From JAYEIA01 sp964472505 (GTDB taxonomy: Bacteria > Bacteroidota > Bacteroidia > Bacteroidales > JAADGE01), in contig CAYYQW010000068.1 of NCBI GenBank assembly GCA_964472505.1, positions 1 through 20,386 of the forward strand: a DNA stretch of 20,386 nucleotides. The letters are read 5' to 3'. The notes under the pieces were generated by a model. The model saw nothing but the letters and a program-made list of their open reading frames with translations. It did not search any database and had not been told where the DNA came from. Shown piece after piece: positions 1 through 8,505 of this stretch (position 1 is its first letter; each line of letters begins with the position of its first letter). The position numbers and the translations under genes are program-made.

Positions 1-551
1 TCCATATAGTCGCCCCACAGATGTTCGGCAATGGTTTCTTTTGTGATGACCCGGTTTTTATTGGAATTAAAGAACAGTAAAATATTGAATTCGCTTTTGG
101 TGAGTTTTATTTCATTTTTGCCAAAAAACACTTTACGTTCTTCCGGAAAAACCGTTAGCTCTCCAAGTTCAAAATGTTTGGCTCCGCCCATATTTAATCG
201 GCGATACAGTGCTATTATTCGGGCATTTAGCTCTGCTAAGTCAAAAGGCTTTATCAGATAATCATCGGCACCTTTTTCAAGGCCTTTTACGCGGTCTTCC
301 ACCCCGTCGCGAGCCGATATGATGATAATTCCGGTTTGCGGGTTACGCTGTTTTATCGGCTCTATTAAGTCCAAACCGGTGCCGTCGGGTAAATTAATAT
401 CCAGAAGAATGCAGTCATAAACATAAACGGCTGTTTTATCATCGGCTGTATTGAAATCATAGGCATTCTCGCAGCGATGGCCGGATATTTCCAGATATTC
501 TGTTAACGATTGGCTTAAATCCTTTTCGTCTTCTACAATCAAAATCTTCAT
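1..551 (-). CDS. OmpR-family response regulator (3' end outside window)
   Basis: This is a DNA-binding response regulator of a two-component system, read from the ATG at 551 toward the window edge, so its C-terminal ~40 residues are missing. The N-terminal receiver domain (about residues 1-115) has the acidic cluster VEDE at 6-9, the predicted phospho-acceptor Asp51 in LLDINLPDGTG, and the conserved lysine in LIKPFD near residue 101. A winged-helix effector domain begins near residue 128 (FELGELTVFP) and shows the family phrase LTKSEFNILLFF. A cognate kinase would be expected just beyond the window, because no unpaired kinase lies nearby. The kinase at 1954 has its own regulator at 3663. The family call is firm; the regulon is unknown. 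Confidence 0.93.
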   Translation of the reverse strand, partial: MKILIVEDEKDLSQSLTEYLEISGHRCENAYDFNTADDKTAVYVYDCILLDINLPDGTGLDLIEPIKQRNPQTGIIIISARDGVEDRVKGLEKGADDYLIKPFDLAELNARIIALYRRLNMGGAKHFELGELTVFPEERKVFFGKNEIKLTKSEFNILLFFNSNKNRVITKETIAEHLWGDYM

Positions 552-703
552 GATGTGTGAAAGCTATGTTTTTGATTTTGCAAAGTAATAAAAAAGATAA
601 TGATTTGCATGTTTTTTTGTTGTCTGATAATTTTTATTCAAAGACTGCCGTTTTTATTGGCCGTGGCATTTTGCAGCTGTTAATAGCTTTGGATTTCTTC
701 TTT

Positions 704-736
704 TTTGATAACTTGGCCAAAATTATTGTATTTTTG
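704..736 (+). promoter_or_regulatory. Candidate Bacteroidota-type promoter for tgt
   Basis: TATTTTTG at 729-736 fits the Bacteroidota -7 consensus TAnnTTTG. A TTTG at 704-707 lies 21 nt upstream, near the expected place of the -33 element. Transcription would begin near 742, leaving a ~50-nt leader before the ATG at 793. This is a pattern match only. Confidence 0.55.
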
Positions 737-792
737 CCTTTCAAAAGAAAAATTCCGGCTTTGGAAAACAGCCGATAATCAACAAATTGCGC

Positions 793-1923
793 ATGAAATT
801 TAAAGTAGAAACTACCGATACAAAAAGCTCGGCACGTGCCGGCCGCATAGAAACCGACCACGGAATCATACAAACACCCATTTTCATGCCGGTAGGTACG
901 GTGGGAAGCGTAAAAGGCATACACCAAAAGGAATTGAGCGATGACATTAAAGCTCAAATTATACTTGGAAATACCTATCATTTATATTTGCGCCCCGGAA
1001 ACGAAATTATGCAACAAGCCGGCGGACTGCATCAATTTATGAATTGGAATCGCCCCATACTTACCGACAGCGGCGGATATCAAGTATTTTCGCTGGCGGC
1101 ACGACGCAAAATTACCGAAGAAGGCGTACGTTTCAGTTCGCATATCGACGGCTCCAAACATCTGTTCACGCCTGAAAATGTGGTGGATACCGAGCGCATT
1201 ATCGGAGCCGATATTATGATGGCTTTGGATGAATGCCCGCCGTATCCGTCGGATTATAATTATGCCAAAAACTCCATGGAGCTTACGCACCGCTGGTTAG
1301 AGCGCGGAATAGCCGGGGTAAAGGAAACGGAGTCGCTTTACGGGCATGCTCAGGCCTATTTCCCCATCGTACAGGGAAGTACCTATAAGGATTTGCGCAA
1401 ACAGTCAGCTGAATTTATTGCTTCGCAGCCCGGCGACGGCAACGCCATAGGCGGTTTGTCAGTAGGTGAGCCGCACGAAATGATGTACGAAATGCTGGAT
1501 ATTGTAAACCGCATTTTGCCCAAAGACAAACCGCGCTACCTGATGGGCGTGGGAACGCCGGAAAACATTCTGGAAGGCATTGCTTTGGGAACCGATATGT
1601 TTGATTGCGTAATGCCCACACGCAACGGCAGGCACGGAGTAATTTTTACATGGGAAGGCACCATGAATATGAAAAATAAAAAGTGGGAAAATGATTTCTC
1701 GCCGCTTGATCCGCAGGGCACATCTTTTGTAGATCAATACTATACAAAAGCCTATTTGCGACATCTTATTAAATCGGAAGAACGATTGGGCGCGCAAATT
1801 GCCGGTATTCATAACTTGGCGTTTTATCTGGATTTGGTTACTAAGGCTCGTGAACACATTTTGGCAGGCGATTTTACGGCTTGGAAAAATGAAAAAATCA
1901 AAACCTTGGGACGCAGATTATAG
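793..1923 (+). CDS. tgt: Queuine/preQ1 tRNA-guanine transglycosylase (Tgt)
   Basis: Tgt exchanges the wobble guanine of GUN-anticodon tRNAs for the queuosine precursor preQ1. The 376-residue product has near-standard length and clear family motifs: FMPVGTVGSVKGI (31-43), ILGNTYHLYLRPG (57-69), LTDSGGYQVFSL (90-101) with the expected general base Asp92, and TDMFDCVMPTRNGRHG (267-282) with the expected nucleophile Asp271. The usual C-terminal zinc ligands CxCxxC are absent: the aligned stretch (308-317) reads PQGTSFVDQY, although the family histidine, His340 in IHNLAFYL, is kept. I recall the same change in other Bacteroidota Tgt proteins, so this is probably a lineage trait and not damage. The ATG at 793 is preferred over an in-frame TTG at 787. 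The kinase gene follows 30 nt downstream, so the two may be co-transcribed. Confidence 0.96.
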   Translation: MKFKVETTDTKSSARAGRIETDHGIIQTPIFMPVGTVGSVKGIHQKELSDDIKAQIILGNTYHLYLRPGNEIMQQAGGLHQFMNWNRPILTDSGGYQVFSLAARRKITEEGVRFSSHIDGSKHLFTPENVVDTERIIGADIMMALDECPPYPSDYNYAKNSMELTHRWLERGIAGVKETESLYGHAQAYFPIVQGSTYKDLRKQSAEFIASQPGDGNAIGGLSVGEPHEMMYEMLDIVNRILPKDKPRYLMGVGTPENILEGIALGTDMFDCVMPTRNGRHGVIFTWEGTMNMKNKKWENDFSPLDPQGTSFVDQYYTKAYLRHLIKSEERLGAQIAGIHNLAFYLDLVTKAREHILAGDFTAWKNEKIKTLGRRL

Positions 1924-1953
1924 TTATTCAAATATTTAAAGCGGAGCTTTAAC

Positions 1954-3480
1954 ATGAAGAAAAAATATATTTGGTTACTGACATTGGTTATGACTATCAC
2001 CATGATATGGCTGATTATAATGCAGGGACGCTGGATAAAAAATTCACTTATCGTAAGAGAGCAACAGCTTACCCAGTCGGTTAATAAAGCGCTCTACCGA
2101 GTGGTAAATAAGATTGAGGAAAGAGAAACGGTTTTACAAATTACTAATGAAACGGTTACCTTTAGTACCGACAGTACGGCTTTGCCGGGTACGGATGTAT
2201 TTATGAAAAAAGGGGAGGATAAATACGAACGCAATGCCGAAAGCGCTACGGATATGTTGGTTTTTAAAGGCGATTCCGGTACTTATCAAATTCCGGTGGC
2301 CGATACGGCCGAAGTACGCAAAGCCTTTGGGCGCGATAAGTTGAAGCAAGACATTGTAAGCAAATTAGATAAAAAAACGGTTTTTGTTGAGAATATTATA
2401 AATAAACTTATTCGAAAAGAAATAAATATAGAAGAACGAATTTCTGAAAACTACCTTAATAAAGTTTTAGAAGAGTCATTTAAGCTCAACGGGATTGATT
2501 TGCCTTATGAATTTGCCGTTCGAGACGGCGATAACGATTACTTTTTGATGTCGGATTCATTTAATTTGAATTATGTCAGAAAAACCTATGAAACTTTACT
2601 TTTTCCGAATGATGTGCTTTCTTCCAATAATTATTTGGTCGTATATTTTACTAAAGATAAAAGTTATATACGCGAGGAAATGCCACAGCCGGTTGTTACA
2701 TCCGTAATCTTAACCATAATTATCAGCCTGACTTTTTCTTTAACCATATTTATTATTTATCGGCAAAGAAAACTTTCGGAGCTTAAAAATGATTTTATCA
2801 GTAATATGACTCATGAGCTGAAAACGCCGGTTTCAACCATTTCATTGGCTTCTCAGATGTTGGATGATTCCAATATCAATTTGGATAAAAAGCGCTTGTC
2901 GGGAATTCTTAAAATTATTGATGATGAGAGTAAACGATTGAGTTTTCAGATTGAGAAAGTTCTGCAAACCTCTCTTTTTGAGAAAGGACGCATACACATG
3001 AAAACCGATTTGTTGGATGTGCACGACATAATCAATACCTCGGCAAAAAATATGAAATTGCGCTTGGCCGAAAAAGGAGGCAGTCTCCGAGAAGAACTGA
3101 ATGCCGATAACACAGCAGTGGCAGCCGATGAAATGCATCTCACCAATGTGTTTTATAATCTGTTGGATAATGCCGTGAAATACTCACGCGATGACGTGCC
3201 GCCCGAAATAGTTGTAAGCACCGAAAATACCAAAAACGGCATTCGCATTAAAGTTTCCGACAACGGCATAGGAATATCTCCGGAGCATCGAAAACGCGTG
3301 TTTAATAAATTTTACCGAGTGCAAAAAGGTGATGTTCACAATGTTAAAGGTTTTGGCTTGGGGCTGAGCTACGTAAAGCGCGTAATTGAAGAGCATAAAG
3401 GGAAAATTTCGGTGGAAAGTAATACGGGTGCAGGAACTGTTTTTAAAATATTCTTACCTCAAAATGTTAGCCTTTCATGA
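1954..3480 (+). CDS. Membrane sensor histidine kinase (RprX-like)
   Basis: This 508-residue kinase senses a signal across the inner membrane and phosphorylates a response regulator, most likely the product at 3663. Transmembrane helices at about 6-23 and 248-268 enclose a ~225-residue periplasmic region of no recognised domain. The HisKA segment follows the second helix almost directly, with no visible HAMP linker, and carries the phospho-acceptor His287 in SNMTHELKTP. The ATPase domain has an N box with Asn402 and Asn406 (YNLLDNAVKYS), a G1 box DNGIG (436-440) and a G2 box GFGLGLSYV (466-474). The layout and the paired regulator resemble Bacteroides RprX/RprY; that match is from memory, so no symbol is given. 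A GGAG at 1943-1946 is a possible ribosome binding site, unusual in this phylum. Confidence 0.93.
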   Translation: MKKKYIWLLTLVMTITMIWLIIMQGRWIKNSLIVREQQLTQSVNKALYRVVNKIEERETVLQITNETVTFSTDSTALPGTDVFMKKGEDKYERNAESATDMLVFKGDSGTYQIPVADTAEVRKAFGRDKLKQDIVSKLDKKTVFVENIINKLIRKEINIEERISENYLNKVLEESFKLNGIDLPYEFAVRDGDNDYFLMSDSFNLNYVRKTYETLLFPNDVLSSNNYLVVYFTKDKSYIREEMPQPVVTSVILTIIISLTFSLTIFIIYRQRKLSELKNDFISNMTHELKTPVSTISLASQMLDDSNINLDKKRLSGILKIIDDESKRLSFQIEKVLQTSLFEKGRIHMKTDLLDVHDIINTSAKNMKLRLAEKGGSLREELNADNTAVAADEMHLTNVFYNLLDNAVKYSRDDVPPEIVVSTENTKNGIRIKVSDNGIGISPEHRKRVFNKFYRVQKGDVHNVKGFGLGLSYVKRVIEEHKGKISVESNTGAGTVFKIFLPQNVSLS

Positions 3481-3662
3481 ACCAATGTATAAATATCATT
3501 TTAGCTTTCAATAATTTTAGGGCTATAAAAATGTCTCTTAGAAGAAATTTTTATATTTTAGCAGAAATTTTTCGGAATCAAACAATTTTGTACAGCAAAT
3601 GAAAAACAGGATGTGTTCCCGTAAAGTTTGATTAGCACAGTGAATGAATAAAAAATACAGCC

Positions 3663-4352
3663 ATGGATACAATCAGAATATTACTTGCCGAGGATGACGT
3701 TAATTTAGGCTCGCTCTTAGAGCAGTACCTTCAGGCAAAAGGCTACGAAACGGATTTGTACCAAGACGGAGTAGAAGCTTTTAAAGGGTTTAAGGAGAAA
3801 TCATACGATTTTTGTATTATTGATATCATGATGCCCAAAAAAGACGGATACGAACTCACGAGAGAAATTCGTGAAATTAGGCCGAATATTCCGGTTATCT
3901 TTCTTACTGCCAAAACTTTAAAAGACGATGTGCTGAAAGGTTTTGAAACCGGCGCTGATGATTACATTACCAAACCGTTTAATATGCAGGAACTTTTGTT
4001 CCGAATAGAAGCTATACTTCGCCGTACGGAATCCAAACAAGAAGGCCGAAAAGACGTTTATGAGCTGGGTTCATTCACTTTTGATACCAATAAGCAATTG
4101 CTGATACATGACAACAGCGAAAATAAGCTAACCACAAAAGAATCGGAATTATTAAAACTGCTTTGTGAGAATATGAATAATGTGTTGCAGCGTAATTACG
4201 CGCTAAAATCGATTTGGCAAGACGATAACTATTTCAATGCCAGAAGTATGGATGTGTATATTACCAAATTACGCAAACTGCTTAAACCCGATGACCGCAT
4301 ACAGATTATAAATATTCACGGCAAAGGATATAAGCTGGTGGTATCGGAATAA
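3663..4352 (+). CDS. rprY: OmpR-family response regulator, RprY-like
   Basis: This is a 229-residue two-component regulator. The receiver domain (about 4-122) has the acidic triad start LLAEDD (7-12), phospho-acceptor Asp54 in CIIDIMMPKKDG, Thr82 in FLTAKT and Lys104 in ITKPFN. The C-terminal winged helix (about 132-227) contains LTTKESELLKLL and, in the recognition region, DDNYFNARSMDVYITKLRK, ending with INIHGKGYKL. These stretches closely match what I recall of Bacteroides fragilis RprY, hence the symbol, though orthology was not tested. It lies 182 nt after the kinase gene on the same strand, a gap long enough for its own promoter. A weak -7-like AAAGTTTG sits at 3623-3630. Its stop codon is one base from the stop of the convergent gene at 4354. 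Confidence 0.92.
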   Translation: MDTIRILLAEDDVNLGSLLEQYLQAKGYETDLYQDGVEAFKGFKEKSYDFCIIDIMMPKKDGYELTREIREIRPNIPVIFLTAKTLKDDVLKGFETGADDYITKPFNMQELLFRIEAILRRTESKQEGRKDVYELGSFTFDTNKQLLIHDNSENKLTTKESELLKLLCENMNNVLQRNYALKSIWQDDNYFNARSMDVYITKLRKLLKPDDRIQIINIHGKGYKLVVSE

Positions 4353-4353
4353 A

Positions 4354-5829
4354 TTACCAATTCAAATCATCTTCGGGAATATAATAGACTTCTCGGATAT
4401 CCTGAGAGCTGTAACCGTGTTCATCTTCAATGAAGACTGCTATGGTATTTAAGCCTTTTTGCAGGGGAATATCGGCATATACCGGATACAGACAAAAATT
4501 CTCCGACACGGCCAGTTCATTATAAATATCGGTATAAAGCACGTCGTTGTTTAGAAAGATGAGCGATTCTTTGGGCGGCGCAAAACCGTTCAAGCATATC
4601 TTTACTTTAATAACGGGCTGTGAGCTTGTCATAATTTTTCTTTCGGGTAAAATAAACTCCGCATCGGTGCGGTTTATGTTTTTATATTTCAAAAGGGCAT
4701 AGTCCCAACCGTTTTCGTTATGATAGGTTGAACCGGTCATAAGCAAGCCTTTGTCGGTTGTTTCAATGATTTGTTCGCCGTAGTCCAAGCTTATTTTTTT
4801 GAAAGTATGAAGTGAGATTTCATTGCCGGCAGTATCTAATTTTCGTATTTTGAAATCAGCAGTTAATTCGTCTTCCGATTTTTCAAATCCGCCCATAACC
4901 AAATGATCATCAAAAGTAGAGATAATCGTTGTAGATTCTTCCCAAGTATGTCTTCCGTAAAATTTTTTAAACAAAATATCTCCTTCCGGCGACAGCTTTA
5001 CAAGCATATCGTCATAATCGGTCAAGGGTTGCACACGGTAGGTGCCGCATGCGTATATGCTGCCGTCCTTTAGTTCTGTCAGGTCGTGAATTTCATTAAT
5101 ATTTCCGGGCATAAAAGGCAGGTCAAAGATTATTTCTCCCTCCGTATTAATTTTCATAATCCGCATCATTTTTTTTTTGTTCATAACAGCATACCCTCCG
5201 ATGATAAAGTTTCCGTCGCGGCTTTCTTTTATGCTGTGTGCAAAGTCTTCTTCGCTGTCGCTGAACAGCACTTCTGTGATTATATCGCCTTCAGAATCCG
5301 TTAAGAGAAACCACAAACGTTTTTGTGTTTCATCTCCGCCTTCGGAATAACCCACAGCCGCATAATTATTCTCCGATGTTATAATCAAATCTCTGAATCC
5401 GTCCTCCAACAATTCACCGTATTCTTTAAGCCAAATCGGATTACCGGAGCTGTCGGCTTTCATAATAAAAGCATTCAAATCTTGATTACGACGTGTTTTT
5501 ATATATTCCCCGGCGGTAATTATATAATCGTCCGAGCTGTATTTTATTGCATAAGCTCTTGACAGATAGCTGTCTTCAAAAACTTTTCCCCATATCTCAT
5601 TTCCTTCTGCATCTAATTTTAATACCCACATATTGGTGCGCCTTTGAATGGCTTCGCCGGTTACGAGTATATTTCCCTTTGGCGTTTCTGCCGCGGCTCT
5701 TGCTTTGTCTTGCCTGTCGCCTCCAAAACCTTTGGCCCATTCGGGGAGATATTGAGCATGCGCATTGCTCATTATGCCAAACATAAAAAACAAACCGAAT
5801 ATTTTAATCAGGAATATTGTTGATTTCAA
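4354..5829 (-). CDS. Secreted seven-repeat beta-propeller protein of unknown function
   Basis: The 491-residue product starts with a Sec signal peptide, with probable cleavage after the AHAQ ending at residue 26. Seven repeats of ~48-50 residues follow (about 30-384). Each has a D/S-x-G-[ND]-x-I beta turn, a middle stretch such as AIKYSSDDYIITAGEY or SIKESRDGNFIIGGYA, and a closing strand such as WVLKLDAEG. The pattern fits a seven-bladed propeller of the type common in secreted Bacteroidota proteins. The last ~107 residues look like an all-beta domain with hydrophobic and Asp-rich strands. No type IX secretion C-terminal sorting domain is visible, so it is probably periplasmic or exported another way. 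The start is a TTG at 5829: an in-frame stop lies four codons upstream (5839-5841), and the first internal ATG, residue 16, would cut the signal peptide. Ligand and role are unknown. Confidence 0.8.
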   Translation of the reverse strand: MKSTIFLIKIFGLFFMFGIMSNAHAQYLPEWAKGFGGDRQDKARAAAETPKGNILVTGEAIQRRTNMWVLKLDAEGNEIWGKVFEDSYLSRAYAIKYSSDDYIITAGEYIKTRRNQDLNAFIMKADSSGNPIWLKEYGELLEDGFRDLIITSENNYAAVGYSEGGDETQKRLWFLLTDSEGDIITEVLFSDSEEDFAHSIKESRDGNFIIGGYAVMNKKKMMRIMKINTEGEIIFDLPFMPGNINEIHDLTELKDGSIYACGTYRVQPLTDYDDMLVKLSPEGDILFKKFYGRHTWEESTTIISTFDDHLVMGGFEKSEDELTADFKIRKLDTAGNEISLHTFKKISLDYGEQIIETTDKGLLMTGSTYHNENGWDYALLKYKNINRTDAEFILPERKIMTSSQPVIKVKICLNGFAPPKESLIFLNNDVLYTDIYNELAVSENFCLYPVYADIPLQKGLNTIAVFIEDEHGYSSQDIREVYYIPEDDLNW

Positions 5830-5950
5830 AGGAAAATCTTAATTTAGTTTTTATTTTTAACGTGTTAATTTGTTTTGTTATTTAGCAATTGTGCAATTAA
5901 TCTTTAAAAATAGTAAAAGTACCGATATTCTAATACAGACATAAATAATT

Positions 5951-7057
5951 ATGGAAAGAAAAACCGGTTTTCCCTGGTGGTTAATTTTTATTTTTACTTG
6001 CTTTTTATCGTGGCTTTCAGTTTTTATAGCAGGAATAATTGTTGAAAATAGAAAGTGGATCATTGCCGGTTTATTATATTCAATACCCTTGTTTTTAATT
6101 TATACCGTATCTGACAGCGAAGCAATGACAGATGAAAAAGAACGAGTGATACAGCGTTTGGAAAATAACCGGGCTTTCAATCCCGCCGACTCTGCCAAAT
6201 ATTCAAGCGCCATTGATTATTATGCAGAAATTCGTAGTTTGCGAGATTCACTTTTGGCTTTGAAAGCAAAACATCCTGAGCAATATAAATCCGTAAAAGA
6301 AGATATACGTAAAGAAGAACGTGTCATTCGAAAATCTCTGATGAGCAGCATTGAAGAAGCCAATCCCGAATACAAGCATTCTTTGTGGGAAGATATTGTA
6401 ATGGGCTTGTGGATTGTGTCTGCTCTCGCTGCATTTGCACATGCTTTGGCTATTCGGAAAAAATATTGGGAACTTTATTATATGAAAAAATATAATTATC
6501 AGCCCATTCCGAAACAAAAATATCCCAATAAACAAGTTCATCCCTTACTTAGGGAAACTGAAGCCATAAAAAAGCGAATTGAAGATAAAATTGAACAATC
6601 GAACTTTTTGGATTCCATGATTGTAAGCGATATTAGAGCCTTGTTGATAACATTTACCGAGCAAATAAAAGAATTGACTAATGATAAACAGCGTTTGGCT
6701 GATTCTTTTGAAATCGGGCAAATTAGTCAGTTAAAGAACGAAATTGAAGTACTTCAAAAAAAATTGGCGAAAGAAGAAAATCCGCGTTTGAGTCGTGAAT
6801 ATAAGGAAACCATTAAAGCAAAAGAAAAATTATTGGAATCTTATAAAAATTTATCAATACATAAGAAAACCGTTGATTTGCGCTTAGATAAAGCGCTTTC
6901 TTCTTTAAAACAAATTGAATACGATATTGACCGACTAAACAAAGCTCAGAATCGTGACAAGCAAGCCGATTTTTTTAATAATTTCAAGAAAAAGGCCGAA
7001 GATTTGAGTGTATATGCCGATGAACTGCATAAAGAAATGAATGACAGTAATTTATAA
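5951..7057 (+). CDS. Membrane-anchored coiled-coil protein of unknown function
   Basis: I do not recognise a named family for this 368-residue protein. It has two hydrophobic segments at about 9-31 and 36-51, a polar, charged loop (about 55-143), and a third hydrophobic segment at about 146-166 ending in AHALAIRKKYWELY. The rest (about 196-365) is strongly charged and predicted coiled coil, with runs such as EIEVLQKKLAKEENPRL and LSSLKQIEYDIDRLNKAQN. An N-terminal membrane module with a long helical tail suggests a scaffold or tether, which is inference. The ATG at 5951 gives a good membrane start. The DUF2851 gene begins only 5 nt after its stop, so the two are probably one transcription unit. 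A physical partnership is possible but unproven. Confidence 0.85.
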   Translation: MERKTGFPWWLIFIFTCFLSWLSVFIAGIIVENRKWIIAGLLYSIPLFLIYTVSDSEAMTDEKERVIQRLENNRAFNPADSAKYSSAIDYYAEIRSLRDSLLALKAKHPEQYKSVKEDIRKEERVIRKSLMSSIEEANPEYKHSLWEDIVMGLWIVSALAAFAHALAIRKKYWELYYMKKYNYQPIPKQKYPNKQVHPLLRETEAIKKRIEDKIEQSNFLDSMIVSDIRALLITFTEQIKELTNDKQRLADSFEIGQISQLKNEIEVLQKKLAKEENPRLSREYKETIKAKEKLLESYKNLSIHKKTVDLRLDKALSSLKQIEYDIDRLNKAQNRDKQADFFNNFKKKAEDLSVYADELHKEMNDSNL

Positions 7058-7062
7058 TTCGC

Positions 7063-8340
7063 ATGAACATACCTGAAGACTTTTTGCATTATCTCTGGAA
7101 ATATGCATTATACGAAACGGATGAACTGCTTACCGAGAGCGGGGAAAATGTTCGTGTGATGAATGCCGGGCAACACAACAAAGATGCAGGCCCCGATTTT
7201 TTAAATGCCAAAATTCAAATCGGCGAACAAATTTGGGCCGGAAATATTGAAATTCACCGAAAAGCCTCCGATTGGCATAAGCACGGGCATTATAAAGATA
7301 AAGCCTACAACAATGTAATACTGCACGTAACAACCGACAGCGATGCCGAAACACATACCGAGAGCGGACGAAAACTTGCCGTTGCCGAATTGAAGTTTAA
7401 TCCGAAACTCTTTAATAATTATAAGGAATACTTAGACTCTTCACAGCGGCCTATGTGCCGTAATGATTTAAAGCTGATTGACTCATTCACCCTAAATAAT
7501 TGGTTGGAAGTATTGCTTTTTGAACGTTTCGAACGAAAAACCGAAGATTTCAGGCGCTTGTTGAATTATACCGACAATCATTGGGAAGAAGCATTCTATA
7601 TATTTTTGGCATCGGCCTTTGGAGCCAAAGTAAATGCAGCGGCTTTTGAGCTCACGGCCAAATCATTGCCTTCGATTATTTTGGGAAAACACAAGAACAA
7701 TCTGTTTCAAATTGAAGCTTTACTGCTGGGTCAGGCGGGTTTGTTGCAATCGATTCAATCGGATGAGGATTATCCGGCGGCATTAAAAAAAGAGTACGAT
7801 TTTCTAAGAAAAAAATTCAAGCTTAAACCGGTGGAAGGTCATTTATGGAAATATCTGAGAATACGCCCGGCGAATTTTCCCGATATTCGTATTGCACAAT
7901 TTGCTCTGTTGGTTCATCGGTCGGTACACTTATTTTCTAAAATTTTGGAAGCGCGTAATGTAAAAGAATTGCAGCGCATGTTTGATATTACGCTTTCCGA
8001 TTATTGGGATACACATTATCGGATAGGAAAAGAATCACCGCGGCGTATAAAACGATTCGGGAAGCAAGCACAAACAAGCGTTATCATTAATACCCTGATT
8101 CCGGTATTGTTTTTTTACGGTAAGCAAAAGGCTTTGCCCGAATACCAAGAACGTGCAGTGGAATTTTTGGAAGCGCTGCCGCCGGAGAGCAACCGAATTA
8201 TCAGGCAGTGGAAAGAAGCGGGCATTTCGGCAAAGAATGCTGCTCAATCACAGGCCTTGCTTCAATTACATAAAGTCTATTGCAGCCCGAAACGTTGTCT
8301 GGATTGCCGTATAGGAAACCAACTTATAATAAACCGATAA
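7063..8340 (+). CDS. DUF2851 family protein, possible nuclease-like fold with four-cysteine site
   Basis: This 425-residue protein matches the DUF2851 family, found mainly in Bacteroidota and related phyla; its function is, to my knowledge, not established. The N-terminal third carries the dense signature GPDFLNAKIQIG (43-54), GNIEIH (60-65), SDWHKHGHYKDKAYNNV (69-85) and LHV (87-89). A PD pair (44-45) followed by an ExH (63-65) on neighbouring predicted strands resembles a PD-(D/E)XK nuclease core with His in place of Lys; this is my inference. The protein has only four cysteines: Cys132, then Cys407, Cys412 and Cys415 near the C-terminus, a spacing that could hold a metal or Fe-S cluster. 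The middle is mostly helical. It follows the membrane coiled-coil gene by 5 nt. Confidence 0.88.
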   Translation: MNIPEDFLHYLWKYALYETDELLTESGENVRVMNAGQHNKDAGPDFLNAKIQIGEQIWAGNIEIHRKASDWHKHGHYKDKAYNNVILHVTTDSDAETHTESGRKLAVAELKFNPKLFNNYKEYLDSSQRPMCRNDLKLIDSFTLNNWLEVLLFERFERKTEDFRRLLNYTDNHWEEAFYIFLASAFGAKVNAAAFELTAKSLPSIILGKHKNNLFQIEALLLGQAGLLQSIQSDEDYPAALKKEYDFLRKKFKLKPVEGHLWKYLRIRPANFPDIRIAQFALLVHRSVHLFSKILEARNVKELQRMFDITLSDYWDTHYRIGKESPRRIKRFGKQAQTSVIINTLIPVLFFYGKQKALPEYQERAVEFLEALPPESNRIIRQWKEAGISAKNAAQSQALLQLHKVYCSPKRCLDCRIGNQLIINR

Positions 8341-8422
8341 GGTAATAAAATTATATACATTAGGCGGATGAGTGTTACAAACTGTCATATTACAACCAAG
8401 CATTTATCACCGGCTTTTGCAA

Positions 8423-8454
8423 GCTCAGCCTACGGAAGCAATCGGAGACTGAGC
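8423..8454. repeat. Imperfect inverted repeat in the 8341-8505 gap
   Basis: The 165-nt gap between the DUF2851 gene and thpR holds an imperfect palindrome with outer arms GCTCAG and CTGAGC. The inner arm bases continue to match with several mismatches, roughly CCTACGG against CGGAGA. It may be a REP-like unit or a transcript-end hairpin. No long T-run follows, so a classic terminator is unlikely. Confidence 0.45.
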
Positions 8455-8505
8455 ATACTAAGATAAACACGCGGGCATCTATTTATAATTATTCATACAA
8501 AAACA

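Noticed and set aside
787..792. Upstream TTG start for tgt
   Set aside because: The ATG two codons later matches the usual Tgt N-terminus.
634..981. Open frame on the minus strand across the start of tgt
   Set aside because: It runs antisense to a well-supported gene, has no family motifs and is rich in unusual residues for a coding frame.
5951..8340. Calling the coiled-coil/DUF2851 pair an anti-phage defence system
   Set aside because: No neighbouring defence or mobile genes, and DUF2851 appears widespread in the phylum, which fits a core role better.
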